Position numbers and translations under genes: made by a program. From contig DAOQWL010000021.1 in the NCBI GenBank assembly GCA_035342095.1, forward strand, positions 7,287 through 71,286: a DNA stretch of 64,000 nucleotides, written 5' to 3'. A model generated the notes under the pieces. It worked only from the letters and a program-made list of their open reading frames with translations. It was not told the origin of the DNA and searched no databases. Below are positions 17,911-26,891 of the stretch, piece after piece; positions within the stretch are counted from its first letter, which is position 1; every line of letters starts with the position of its first letter. This DNA is from PLanc-01 sp035342095 (GTDB lineage: Bacteria > Planctomycetota > Phycisphaerae > Sedimentisphaerales > Anaerobacaceae).

Positions 17911-19191
17911 CTACTCGTGCCGCAGCGCGATGATCGGATCCACCTTGGCGGCGTGAATGGCCGGGTACAGGCCGAAGAGGATGCCGATGCTCATGCTGAT
18001 CAGCATGGGCAGGAGGATCCCTTTCCACGTGAGGATGGTGATCATGCCGGAGAAATGCGTGATCAGTCTTGGGATCAGGGCGCCGATCCCCAGGCCGATG
18101 AAGCCTCCCGTCGTGGAGAGCACGACGGTCTCCACGAGGAACTGGTAGATGATCTGCCGTCGCTTGGCGCCGATGGCCCTTCGGATGCCGATCTCGCGGG
18201 TCCGCTCGGTGACCGAGGCCAGCATGATGTTCATGATCCCGATGCCGCCGACCAAGAGACTGATGCCAGCGATGGAGCCCAGGACGATGCTCGAACGGCG
18301 CTTGGCGTCCTCCGCCTGGCGCAGCAGCGCGAGCGGCACGCTGATGCTGTAATCCTTCTTCTTGTGGAACTGCGCGAGCATCCGCTCGATGGCCCGGGCG
18401 GTCGATTCGACGTTCCCGATTGTGTCCACCTGGACAATCGCCTGGTGCAGTTCGACCCGCTCGAGCGCTCGCGAGCCCGACGCCGACCGCGTGGACACGT
18501 CGCCGAAGTACTGGCGCGCAATCGCGATGGGGACATAGGCATCGACCTGGTCATCGGGCATCTGGAGGTCTCCCGCCTTGCCGCCCTCGCTTTTCACGAT
18601 GCCGACGATCTGGAAGCAGTTGCCGCCGATTCGGATCCATTCGCCGACGCTGTGCCTGGTGGCCAGGAGTCTCCTGGCGCCGTACTCGGTCAAGACCACG
18701 GCGGGGGCCGGCGCCGCCTCGCTGATCGGCAACAGAACCCTGCCGGCCAGGACCTCGCGATTGACCAGATCGAACCAGTCCGGCGTGGTCCCCACGACGC
18801 GGACCTCCAGGGTCTGCTCCCCGAGACGGGCGTCCTGGCGCAGCAGTTTCACCGGCGCGGTCCGTTCCACGTGCTTGAGGCTCTCGGCCATTCGCAGTTG
18901 GTCCTCGTAGGTCAGGCCGTAGATGCTCATGCCCGCCGACGTGCGGTTCATGCTCGCCGACTGGTCCTCGGCCGGCTTGATGGACGAGACGATGATGTTG
19001 TTGCTGCCGAGCTTGCGGATCTGCTCGAGGGCCTCCTTCCCAGCCCCTTCGCCGACCGAGAGCATCGCGACCACGCTGCCCACGCCGAACACGACGCCCA
19101 GCATGGTCAGAAACGACCGCAGCTTGTGGAGGAGCAGGTTCTCCAGGCCGGAGCGGATGTTCCGGACGATTTTGATCGTGTGCCACGTCAT
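17911..19191 (-). CDS. ABC transporter permease, MacB/FtsX type
   Basis: 426 aa. It has an N-terminal membrane helix in the family context NLLLHKLRSFLTMLGVVFGV, a large periplasmic MacB-like domain (residues about 45-280), and three C-terminal helices (SIAGISLLVGGIGIMNIML, IYQFLVETVVLSTTGGFIGL, LLPMLISMSIGILFGLYPA) ending AAKVDPIIALRHE. It carries no ATPase domain, unlike fused MacB, so it needs a separate ABC ATPase that is not next to it. Its start overlaps the adaptor gene by 4 bases (ATGA), so the two form an operon. Probably part of a tripartite efflux or lipoprotein-release complex. Confidence 0.88.
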   Translation of the reverse strand: MTWHTIKIVRNIRSGLENLLLHKLRSFLTMLGVVFGVGSVVAMLSVGEGAGKEALEQIRKLGSNNIIVSSIKPAEDQSASMNRTSAGMSIYGLTYEDQLRMAESLKHVERTAPVKLLRQDARLGEQTLEVRVVGTTPDWFDLVNREVLAGRVLLPISEAAPAPAVVLTEYGARRLLATRHSVGEWIRIGGNCFQIVGIVKSEGGKAGDLQMPDDQVDAYVPIAIARQYFGDVSTRSASGSRALERVELHQAIVQVDTIGNVESTARAIERMLAQFHKKKDYSISVPLALLRQAEDAKRRSSIVLGSIAGISLLVGGIGIMNIMLASVTERTREIGIRRAIGAKRRQIIYQFLVETVVLSTTGGFIGLGIGALIPRLITHFSGMITILTWKGILLPMLISMSIGILFGLYPAIHAAKVDPIIALRHE

Positions 19192-21110
19192 GGTTCCTGC
19201 TCCGGGCCCATTCTCTCTTTGAAGAACTCAATCCTCTCTTCCATGGACATGTTCTTGAGCTTCTCCTTCTCTTCTTCGGAGAGGTTCTTCATGATCTCCA
19301 TGGCCTTCTGCATCTGCTTGTTCATCTGCTCCTGCTGCTGGGGAGTCAGGTTCGGCATGCCCGGCGGCATCTGGCCGGGGGCCATGCCGGGGAAACCCTG
19401 CCCGGGCGTGGGAGCCGGCGCTGCTGCCGACGGGCCGGCCGGGGTCGGAGCCGATGGCGTCGCCTGTGGGCCGGCGCCCGCGGGAGCGGGACCCGGACCC
19501 GGACTTGGCTGCCGGGAGGCGTCCAGTCGCGTGCGAACTTGCTGGTCGATCCCGTCCGTCTTGTCACCGGCGGCACTCGGCTCCGCGCCGCCGGCCGCCG
19601 CGACTTCCACGGAAGAAGACCTCAGCGGTGGATCGAGCACGACCGCTTCGCCTTCCGCCAGCCCGCTGACGATCCGGACCATCCGATTGTTGTCCAGGCC
19701 GATCTCGACCTTGCGGGGCACGACCTCCTTGCCCTCCAGCAGGTACACTGTCGTGTCCCCTCCGACGCGCGTCACCGCCTGCATGGGTATGTAGACCGCA
19801 TCGTCGTACTGCTCGACGATGATCTCCGCTTTGCAGGTCATCCCGGACCGCAGGGCCGGATCGTCTGTGTCCAGGTGAATCTGCGTATTGAAGACCTTCA
19901 GATCAGGGTTGAGGAACATGCCCGTCGAGTCCGGCAGCGGGGCCACCAGGCCCACCGTTCCGAGGAACCGCTTTCCCGGCAACGTCTCGAGGGTAATGAC
20001 CGCCGGTTGGCCGACCCGCACCTTGGCCAGGCTCGCCTCGTGAACGCCGACCTCCGCCATGGTCGAATTGCCCATGGGCAGGTAGATCAGCTCCTGCTTC
20101 TCGACCACCTGCTGGCCTTCCATCAGGGGCTCCCTCATCATGCTCGCCAGGCCGCCCTTCGTGCTGGTGGCGTAGACGACCAGCCCGTCGCTTGGCGCAC
20201 GGATCGTCGTTTTCGTGAGCTGATCCAGGATCTTCTCGAGCTTCTGCTGCTGGCGAGTGTATTCAGCCTCCTTGGCCGTCAGGTCGGTCTGGGCCTGTCT
20301 CTTGTCCGAGTCGGCCTTGCGCCGGGCGCGATCCAGCGCCGAGGCCGCCTGCTGCACGTCGCTCTGAAGCTGGCGGATCTGCCGTGGGTGCGTGTACTCC
20401 TGCAGGAGTTTGAGTTCCGCCTCGGCGAGTTCCACCTCGAGCTTCTTTCGCTTGACCGCGATCTCGTCGGACGCCTTTTCCGTCTCGGACAGGTACTTCT
20501 CTTCGAACAGCTTCACGGACCAGGCCAGCGTTTGCTGGGCTCGTCCCAGTTCCTCCTTTGCCAGCGTGATCCGCTTGTTCACCTCGTTGACGTCTTTGGG
20601 ATACTGGCCCTCCTCGTATTTGCGGAGGTCTTGCCTGGCGAACTCCACCGCCAGTTCGGCCTCATTGACGTCGCTGTCGGCCTGGCTGGTGACGATAGCC
20701 AGATTCTCTCTGGCGTTGACATACGCCGCCTCGGTGTTCCGGACGCGGATTTCCTGATCGATCTTGTTGTCCTGGAGCGTGCTGGCGTCCAGCTCGACGA
20801 GCAGATCCCCCTTCTTGACGTGGGTGCCTTCGCGGACGAGGGTGATGATCGAGGTCCGGCCCTCGACCTCGTTCTTGATGATGAGCTGATCGCGGGCCTT
20901 GATCGAGCCGGACTCGACGACGCTGATCGTCAGGGGACCGCGCTTGGCCGGGAAGGTCGCGACGTCCTGCGCCGACTTGTCACTGCCTCGGACCACGGTG
21001 AGCCAGACGGCGCCGCTCACGACGATCGCCACGACCACGAGAGCGGCAATCACCTTGGGCATCGTATGTCGGTTCCCCGTTCCGCTTGTCTGCTCAGCCG
21101 TACCGGCCAT
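19188..21110 (-). CDS. Periplasmic adaptor protein, MacA/HlyD family
   Basis: 640 aa. One N-terminal membrane anchor (VIAALVVVAIVVSGAVWLTV) is followed by a lipoyl half-motif (VREGTHVKKGDLLVELDAST), a long coiled-coil hairpin (residues about 100-290), the second lipoyl half and beta-barrel (TIRAPSDGLVVYA), and a membrane-proximal domain. The last ~140 residues are unusual: a Pro/Ala/Gly-rich stretch, then a Met/Glu/Lys-rich helix (NLSEEEKEKLKNMSMEERIE). It links the inner-membrane permease to an outer-membrane channel. GAGGAG lies upstream of the ATG. Confidence 0.88.
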   Translation of the reverse strand: MAGTAEQTSGTGNRHTMPKVIAALVVVAIVVSGAVWLTVVRGSDKSAQDVATFPAKRGPLTISVVESGSIKARDQLIIKNEVEGRTSIITLVREGTHVKKGDLLVELDASTLQDNKIDQEIRVRNTEAAYVNARENLAIVTSQADSDVNEAELAVEFARQDLRKYEEGQYPKDVNEVNKRITLAKEELGRAQQTLAWSVKLFEEKYLSETEKASDEIAVKRKKLEVELAEAELKLLQEYTHPRQIRQLQSDVQQAASALDRARRKADSDKRQAQTDLTAKEAEYTRQQQKLEKILDQLTKTTIRAPSDGLVVYATSTKGGLASMMREPLMEGQQVVEKQELIYLPMGNSTMAEVGVHEASLAKVRVGQPAVITLETLPGKRFLGTVGLVAPLPDSTGMFLNPDLKVFNTQIHLDTDDPALRSGMTCKAEIIVEQYDDAVYIPMQAVTRVGGDTTVYLLEGKEVVPRKVEIGLDNNRMVRIVSGLAEGEAVVLDPPLRSSSVEVAAAGGAEPSAAGDKTDGIDQQVRTRLDASRQPSPGPGPAPAGAGPQATPSAPTPAGPSAAAPAPTPGQGFPGMAPGQMPPGMPNLTPQQQEQMNKQMQKAMEIMKNLSEEEKEKLKNMSMEERIEFFKERMGPEQEP

Positions 21111-21190
21111 GTTCGATCTCCTCGAATTCTCCTTGCCCTGTCCGAATGCGCCAACGCTCGTGGAACATCATACAACAGATTGGATCCAAA

Positions 21191-21223
21191 AGCAAAGCCG
21201 GGCTGTGCTGACCCGGCTTCGCT
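21191..21223 (-). terminator. Hairpin terminator after the anti-sigma gene
   Basis: AAGCCGGG (21195-21202) pairs with CCCGGCTT (21212-21219), with an outer AGC/GCT. On the minus strand the stem is followed closely by TTTT, about 25-55 bases past the stop of the gene ending at 21247. Confidence 0.55.
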
Positions 21224-21246
21224 GATTTGGCCACAGGATCGTCGGT

Positions 21247-22707
21247 CTACTTGGGCAATGCCGCCTCGAGCTTGGCGAGGGCGTCGGCATCGACCGTCTC
21301 CGCGTGCAGGTCGCCGAAGATGACGCGGTATTGGTTGTCCGAAAGCTTCCAACGCATCAGCGGCAGTTCGATATCGTTCGGCGTGACCACGTCGCCGCGG
21401 TAGACCGGGTCCTTTTGCTGCTGGCTCAGGATCATGGTGAACATGTTCAGGGCCATGAGCTTCATCATTCGTTCCTGGCCGGCCTGGATGGCGGCTTCCT
21501 TGGACCCCCCTGCATCCTTGAGTTGCTTGATCTCCTCGCGCCACTGCTGTGCGGCAGGACGATCGCTCGTGGTCATGGCCTCGGCGATCTCCATCGAGAG
21601 TTGTCGCAGGCCGTCGCTATCGACCGCCTTCGGGTAGTGCCCCGTGAACTCCACCACCACGCGCAGCGCCTCGATGAACCCTCTCTCACTGAAGGACATC
21701 TGCATCCCGTCCATCCGATCCGCCGTGAAGCCGGCGGGGATCTCGGGCTCGAACGTGCTGGCATCGATCGGCGCGTCCCACTGGTAATCATAGTCGACGG
21801 CGCTGGCCCGGATGCCTTCGCCGACCTCCATCTCGGTCTCGGACCGGACCGGCAGCCAGGTCTCCACATCGACCCACAACGTCCCGCGTATACTCTTGAA
21901 CGCGCCGCTCATGAAGCCTGGATCCGTGGTCTCGAATCCCTGGACCTTCCTGCCGTCGATCACCGAGGGCCCCAGCTCCCGGTACTGGTGCCCCAGCATC
22001 ATCTTGACGATCTCCCGCGGGTCGCGGTTCTTGGTCTGTGCATTTTCCAGCGTCGCGTCGTCGAACGTCATCCGACCATACTGTTTGTCCGCCAGGTTGA
22101 TCGTGACTACGATCTTCTTCTGCGGCAGCACGTACGTCCTGAGTTGGATCGGCGTCTCGCGGCCGTCCTGCGAGTGCGTGCCGATCTGATCGATCCGCAT
22201 CCCGTAGTCATTCGACACGAACACGGTGCTCTCGATCTTGGTCGTGCCTGTCATGGAGTCTTCCGTCGTCATCTTCGTCTTGTACACGTACGCCTGAATC
22301 TGCTCGACTCTGGCCAGGACTTGGGCCAACGCGATGGACTCGGTGCCTGTCCAGAACATCATGCCAATTGCACAGGCAACGATCACAATCGCTGCGGCTG
22401 CTATCTTTGCCATGGGATTTCTCATAATCAGTCTCCTGATGCGAAGGCCCATCCCGGCCTGTGCGGCCGACTTGAGCCTTGCGCTCTGTTCTCGAATGAT
22501 CCGGTTCATCACGTCGTCTTCGACGCTGCTTTGGGCCAGCGCCTTGCCGTTGCCGACCAGGCGTTCTCGAAGGGTCTGCAGCCCCTTGAGTTCCGCCCGG
22601 CACGCTTCACACGTCTTGAGGTGTTCCTTGACGGCCTGCTTCTGCGTATCGTCCAGCAGCCCTTCGAGGCCCGCCACCAACAGTTCCTTGCATTCTGCGC
22701 AGTTCAT
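21247..22707 (-). CDS. Zinc-finger anti-sigma factor with a LolA-like/outer-membrane-type sensor domain
   Basis: 486 aa. The N-terminal zinc-finger anti-sigma motif is CxxC-type (NCAECKELL, then HLKTCEACRAEL). One membrane helix lies at about residues 97-118 (MAKIAAAAIVIVACAIGMMF). The extracytoplasmic part (about 130-370) resembles lipoprotein-carrier/sigma-regulatory domains (AQVLARVEQIQAYVYKTKM, then GTLWVDVETWLPVRSE). The tail ends YRVIFGDLHAETVDADAL, which recurs in the decayed copy at 25998. It overlaps the sigma gene by 4 bases (ATGA). It probably holds the ECF sigma at the membrane until an envelope signal arrives. Confidence 0.8.
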   Translation of the reverse strand: MNCAECKELLVAGLEGLLDDTQKQAVKEHLKTCEACRAELKGLQTLRERLVGNGKALAQSSVEDDVMNRIIREQSARLKSAAQAGMGLRIRRLIMRNPMAKIAAAAIVIVACAIGMMFWTGTESIALAQVLARVEQIQAYVYKTKMTTEDSMTGTTKIESTVFVSNDYGMRIDQIGTHSQDGRETPIQLRTYVLPQKKIVVTINLADKQYGRMTFDDATLENAQTKNRDPREIVKMMLGHQYRELGPSVIDGRKVQGFETTDPGFMSGAFKSIRGTLWVDVETWLPVRSETEMEVGEGIRASAVDYDYQWDAPIDASTFEPEIPAGFTADRMDGMQMSFSERGFIEALRVVVEFTGHYPKAVDSDGLRQLSMEIAEAMTTSDRPAAQQWREEIKQLKDAGGSKEAAIQAGQERMMKLMALNMFTMILSQQQKDPVYRGDVVTPNDIELPLMRWKLSDNQYRVIFGDLHAETVDADALAKLEAALPK

Positions 22708-23243
22708 GCTTGCACCTCATTGACAGTCTGCCCGTGCAGGGAATCCCGCAGCAGGGCATAGGCCCGCGAAAGCGTCTTGGTCACCGTGCCCAGGGGCGTA
22801 TCGAGCTTCTCCGCGATCCCGCTGCACGATAGTCCGCCGTAATATCGCAGCAGAATCACCGTTCGATACGCCTCGGGCAAGGCCGCAATCGCCGCTTCGA
22901 GAGCGTAATCCTGAGAGAGTTCCGGCTGGGGCGTCTCTTCACAGAACGCGCGGACGGACTCGCGCTTGCGGCGAATTTGCTCCGCTCGCTGCTGCTCTTT
23001 CGCCACGTTGTCGGCGATGCCGAGCAGCCACGCGAGGAACGATCCGGGCTTCTTGAGCTTGTCCATCTTGAAATACGCCCGAACCAGAGCTTCCTGGGCG
23101 GCCTCCTCAGCCCGATCTCTGCGACCCAACTTGCCGGCAAGATGGGCGAGCAGGAGCGGCTGATACCGCCGCACCAGGTGGCGAAAGTCGTCTGGATGGC
23201 CATCCAAACATCGCTCGACATAGTACTTGTCTGTTTCCGTCAT
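22704..23243 (-). CDS. ECF sigma-70 factor
   Basis: 179 aa from the ATG at 23243, preceded by GAGGTG; a longer reading to 23396 lacks conserved sequence. Region 2 is YVERCLDGHPDDFRHLVRRY and AEEAAQEALVRAYFKMDKL; region 4 is IAALPEAYRTVILLRYYGGL and CSGIAEKLDTPLGTVTKTL. It directs RNA polymerase to an unknown regulon, likely including its own promoter. Translationally coupled to the membrane anti-sigma gene. Confidence 0.92.
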   Translation of the reverse strand: MTETDKYYVERCLDGHPDDFRHLVRRYQPLLLAHLAGKLGRRDRAEEAAQEALVRAYFKMDKLKKPGSFLAWLLGIADNVAKEQQRAEQIRRKRESVRAFCEETPQPELSQDYALEAAIAALPEAYRTVILLRYYGGLSCSGIAEKLDTPLGTVTKTLSRAYALLRDSLHGQTVNEVQA

Positions 23244-23420
23244 GAGACACCTCAGCAAACTCTCAAGGACCACGTTCTCGTTATATAGTGCAGCCCGAGC
23301 CGGTTTTGCGACAGGAAACCTGGCCGAAAGGGGGGAATGATCGTGTACACGCGCCGGAGCAGTTGCGCGAGGGGAACGCCGACGAACACGCTTCATGAGT
23401 GACCTCTCCTCCTCGGGCCG

Positions 23421-23452
23421 GACGCCTCACTTCGTTCAGCAGGACGAGAAGG
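23421..23452. repeat. Dispersed repeat, CTTCGTTCAGCAGGAC family, copy 1
   Basis: CTCACTTCGTTCAGCAGGAC plus GAGAAGG between the sigma gene and rnhA; a near-identical stretch is at 32008-32037. Confidence 0.55.
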
Positions 23453-23458
23453 CCGGGC

Positions 23459-23935
23459 CTATCTCTCGTATCCCTCGTCCGGAGGCAGGTCCTTGCTCGC
23501 CGCCGCCCGTTTCGAGAGTTCGTCGCAGATCTCGTTCCACCGGTGTCCGGCGTGGCCCTTGACCCACACGAACTTCACCGTGTGACGCGCACAGGCAGTC
23601 AGCAGTCGCTCCCAGAGGTCCGGATTGACGGCCTCGTCTGTCTTGTTTCGCCGCCAGCCGTGGGCCTTCCATCGTTCGACCCAGCCCAGGCTCATCGCGT
23701 CCACGAGGTACTTCGAGTCGCTGTGGAGCGTCACCGCGCAGGGGCTCTTGAGGGCCTCCAGGGCCACGATGGCGCCCATGATCTCCATCCGGTTATTGGT
23801 CGTGAGCCGGAACCCGCCCGAAAGGCGCTTCTCGTGCTCGCCGTAGCGGAGCACGACGCCGTACCCGCCGGGACCGGGATTGCCGAGGCACCCGCCGTCT
23901 GTGTAGATACTGACGCTCTTCTTCTGGTCCTGCAT
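23459..23935 (-). CDS. rnhA: Ribonuclease HI
   Basis: 158 aa from the ATG at 23935. The four catalytic carboxylates sit in their usual contexts: YTDGGCLGNPGPGGYG, NNRMEIMGAIVALEAL, HSDSKYLVDAM and HAGHRWNEICDELS. It cleaves the RNA strand of RNA-DNA hybrids, removing R-loops and Okazaki primers. It lies 20 bases past the end of the alpha-galactosidase gene on the same strand. Standard length. Confidence 0.95.
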   Translation of the reverse strand: MQDQKKSVSIYTDGGCLGNPGPGGYGVVLRYGEHEKRLSGGFRLTTNNRMEIMGAIVALEALKSPCAVTLHSDSKYLVDAMSLGWVERWKAHGWRRNKTDEAVNPDLWERLLTACARHTVKFVWVKGHAGHRWNEICDELSKRAAASKDLPPDEGYER

Positions 23936-23955
23936 GGTCGAGGCGATTTGGATTC

Positions 23956-25791
23956 CTATTGCTGCGTTGAGTGTGAAATGGGAGTGAGCCGATAAAGCCC
24001 TGCGCCGTGGAAAGGCAGGTCGCGAGTGAACTCCTTCTCGAAGACGCCCAGGTCTTGGCGCGAATACAAGTCGCGAATCCGCGCGGGACCGGAGACACCC
24101 GCCTCCGTCAGCGAGACAGCGACCGTCGCGCTGTGCGGCACGGGTACGAGGGCCTGATCCGAATAGACCACGAATCGCACCGATCCGCGGCCGCGACTGC
24201 CGACGTCCATCGCAGCGGTGGCCTTGAACGTCGTGTAACCGGCCGGCAGGTCGTACTCGATGAGCGACGGCGCGTGCGTGCCGATGCCGTACGCGACGGG
24301 CGACCCGCCCTGCGTGAGGTCTTGTCCCGAGGCGTTCTTGCCGACGCGGGTCTCGCCCCAGCCGGCGGTGGCGCGGACCCACGGGAGGTCCGTCAGTCTC
24401 TTCTCGCCCTCGGGACCTATCAGCCTGGGCTCGATCCAGTCGGCGTGGTCGTAGTCGAACCCGTCGTCTGCGGTCGTGACCTGGAGGAACAGCTTGCTCG
24501 CGCCGCGGATGTCCGCGGGGACTTCCACAGACCGGCCGGGCTCCCTGCCTCGGAGGACTTCGCTGGTGAAGAGCGCCTTGCTGTGGTCGAAGCCGTCGCC
24601 CGGCTCGCGAGCGTTGAACATCGCCAGGTACTTGTCCTGCGAGTCGGGCACATCGGCGGTCCACGCGACGAGGTCATCCCGCCGGAACAACTGGCGATTG
24701 TTGACGCTGTGCTGATCGACCGCCAGGACCTCATCGTTCGTGATCAGCGACAGGGTGAAGTCGTCGTTCCAGGGGAGATGCCCGCCGAACATCAGGGGCG
24801 CGCGGACGATGCAGAACAGCGTCATCAGCGTCACCTGCTCGTCGCGTGTGAACTTCGTCCAGCCCTTGTTCATCCGCGGCCCGACGTGGATGGCTCCCAG
24901 GGGCAGCATATCGGGATCGGGCCAGTGTCCCGGCCCGATGTACGGCGACCAGCGGTCACAGATCTCGAATTCCTGTTTCAGCAGGGGCCAACTGTCCCAG
25001 AAATCGTCGGTGAGACGCCAGAGGTTGGCGTGGGTCGCGACGTGCTGCGCGACCTCGAAGGGCGTCGCGCCGGGCGACGTGCTGAGCACGATGGGCCGGC
25101 CGCAACGGTCGATGGCCTTGCGAATGGCCTCGATCTCTGGCTTCTGGCTGGTATACGGTCGCGACAGGTCGTCCACCTTCACGTAATCGACGTCCCAGTC
25201 GGCGATCAGCTTGAAGACCGAATCGTAGTAGGCCTGCGCGCCGGGCTTGGACATATCGACGCCGTACATGTCGGGATTCCAGGGACAGGTGCTGCTCGTG
25301 TTCGCAATGGCGGAGGCGGTCGTCTCGGCGCCGAGGATGCGGCAGTCGCGCTTCACCGCTTCGCGCGGGATGCCGCGCATCAGGTGGATGCCGAACTTGA
25401 GTCCCTTGGCGTGTACGTAGTCGGCCAGGGGTTTGAAGCCCTTGCCGTCGGCGGACGACGGGAACTTGGCGACGACCGGCCACAACCGGCCGTACTCGTC
25501 CAGCACGGGCTTGGGATTCGCAGCGTAGTCCCAACCCCTCGATTGTGGCTCGTACCACTGGATATCGACCACGATATACTGCCACCCGTGCGACGCGAGG
25601 CGCTCGGCCATGTAGTCCGCGTTGGCCTTGGTCTGCTCCTCCGTTACGGTCGCGCCGAAGCAGTCCCAACTGTTCCACCCCATCGGCGGCCTCGGTGCCC
25701 ACGCATGGAACGCCTTCGTCTCGATCACCGGTGCCTGGGAGACCCACAGACTCGCCGCAGCACATGTCATGAGTATCAACGGTTGTATCAT
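23956..25791 (-). CDS. Secreted alpha-galactosidase, GH27, with C-terminal NPCBM-like domain
   Basis: 611 aa from the ATG at 25791, 9 bases after GAGGA; the alternative ATG at 25800 abuts it. A signal peptide (LILMTCAAASLWVSQA) precedes the GH27 barrel: PPMGWNSWDCFGATV, VVDIQWYEP, the nucleophile region DVDYVKVDDLSRPY and the acid/base region WRLTDDFWDSW. After a beta domain, residues about 470-590 resemble NPCBM carbohydrate-binding modules (YGIGTHAPSLIEYDLP). It hydrolyses terminal alpha-galactosides of plant or algal polysaccharides outside the cytoplasm. Confidence 0.88.
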   Translation of the reverse strand: MIQPLILMTCAAASLWVSQAPVIETKAFHAWAPRPPMGWNSWDCFGATVTEEQTKANADYMAERLASHGWQYIVVDIQWYEPQSRGWDYAANPKPVLDEYGRLWPVVAKFPSSADGKGFKPLADYVHAKGLKFGIHLMRGIPREAVKRDCRILGAETTASAIANTSSTCPWNPDMYGVDMSKPGAQAYYDSVFKLIADWDVDYVKVDDLSRPYTSQKPEIEAIRKAIDRCGRPIVLSTSPGATPFEVAQHVATHANLWRLTDDFWDSWPLLKQEFEICDRWSPYIGPGHWPDPDMLPLGAIHVGPRMNKGWTKFTRDEQVTLMTLFCIVRAPLMFGGHLPWNDDFTLSLITNDEVLAVDQHSVNNRQLFRRDDLVAWTADVPDSQDKYLAMFNAREPGDGFDHSKALFTSEVLRGREPGRSVEVPADIRGASKLFLQVTTADDGFDYDHADWIEPRLIGPEGEKRLTDLPWVRATAGWGETRVGKNASGQDLTQGGSPVAYGIGTHAPSLIEYDLPAGYTTFKATAAMDVGSRGRGSVRFVVYSDQALVPVPHSATVAVSLTEAGVSGPARIRDLYSRQDLGVFEKEFTRDLPFHGAGLYRLTPISHSTQQ

Positions 25792-25815
25792 CTGTTCCAT
25801 TCCTCGAACGAAGAT

Positions 25816-25880
25816 GGTGCGTGATACACACCCTACAGCCAGCGATGATGCGTTATTCGTAGGGTGCGTACCACGCACCG
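25816..25880. repeat. Palindromic repeat, GGTGCGTGGTACGCACC family, copy 1
   Basis: Two inverted units, GGTGCGTGATACACACCC and GGGTGCGTACCACGCACC, face each other with CTAC/GTAG ends. A related unit, GGTGCGCGGTACGCACC, is near 32091. Confidence 0.6.
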
Positions 25881-25945
25881 CTTGAATCAGCCGACGATTG
25901 TACCGGCTCTCTGCATCGAATACCAGACCGCGCGGGCGCATGAAG

Positions 25946-25970
25946 AAGCCGGGCGACGGGGGCCCGGCTT
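25946..25970 (-). terminator. Hairpin after the decayed anti-sigma remnant
   Basis: AAGCCGGG (25946-25953) pairs with CCCGGCTT (25963-25970), the same stem sequence as the terminator at 21191. No strong T-run follows, so its strength is uncertain. Confidence 0.4.
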
Positions 25971-25997
25971 GGTCCTGTTGTGGCAATCCGCGTAGGA

Positions 25998-26849
25998 TCA
26001 CTTCGGCAGGTTCTGTGGGTCCACGTCCGCGACGTGCAGGTCGGCGTAGATGACCCGCCAAGTCGCAGAGCCCTGCGGCTGGTACCAGAAGATCGGCGTC
26101 GCGGGGTCGCCGAGGGAGACATTCTGGCCGGCGTATCGCCACGTGCCTGCGGGCAGTTGGCCGATGAAGACCATGCCCTGGTACATCACCTGCGGCTGGC
26201 GCTCGGCGCCGTAGGCGGGTGCGTACGGGCCGACGAACTTCTTCTCCTGGGCCATCTGTATCGCGATGCGTGCGATGTCCGGCCCGTTCACAGTCGGCGG
26301 GAACGTCGCGTCGACCGTCCAGTTCGACCACAGGCGAAGGAACTCGACGAAGTCCCGCTCGGTCACTTTGGAGACATCCGCCGCGACTTGGACCGGCGTG
26401 TATCCCTCCGGCGGCTCCAGCGTGAAGAACGAGTCCGGCAGCGCGACATCGAACTGGAAATCGCTCAGGATCGTGTTCATCCCCGGCGCGCCCGCGAACT
26501 CCAGCTCCGCCCGGACAAGCTGCCCGGTCTTCGGATCGGCCCAGACTCTCGTCGTCGTATCTTTTTGGTGGACCTCGAAGCCATCCAGCACTCGCCTGTC
26601 GATTTCCCTGGCCCCTAGCGCCGTGTCCGCCTGCGCGGGGAGGTTCCTGAGCTGTTCAACGGTCGCCCACGGGTCTTTGCCTGGGTCCTCGTCCAGATTG
26701 GCTATCTCGAACACCACGTAGCTCTTCGTGGCCGGGACGAGACTGATGCCTTTGGCTCCGCTGCCCGTGGATTCGACCACGGTGACGTAGCCGTCGGCTG
26801 TCGCGGTTCGCACGTGGCCGGTGTCGCGATACGCGATGTCCAGACGCAC
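25998..26849 (-). pseudogene. Remnant of a membrane anti-sigma factor, fused to sigma-4 coding sequence
   Basis: The reading frame holds only the extracytoplasmic half of an anti-sigma protein like that at 21247: a beta domain (TTTRVWADPKTGQLVRAELE), a C-terminal helical part and the tail WRVIYADLHVADVDPQNLP. The zinc finger and membrane helix are missing. Upstream, in the same frame and just after a TAA, the DNA still reads TAEIAQLLGCSEPTVR, which is sigma region 4.2. So a deletion appears to have joined the end of a sigma gene to the middle of its anti-sigma gene. The GTG at 26849 is only a nominal start. Confidence 0.6.
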
Positions 26850-26891
26850 GGTCGGCTCGGAACAACCCAGGAGCTGGGCGATCTCGGCGGT

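Noticed and set aside
23936..24664. N-terminal extension of the RNase HI frame
   Set aside because: It overlaps the alpha-galactosidase gene in another frame; the enzyme starts normally at 23935.
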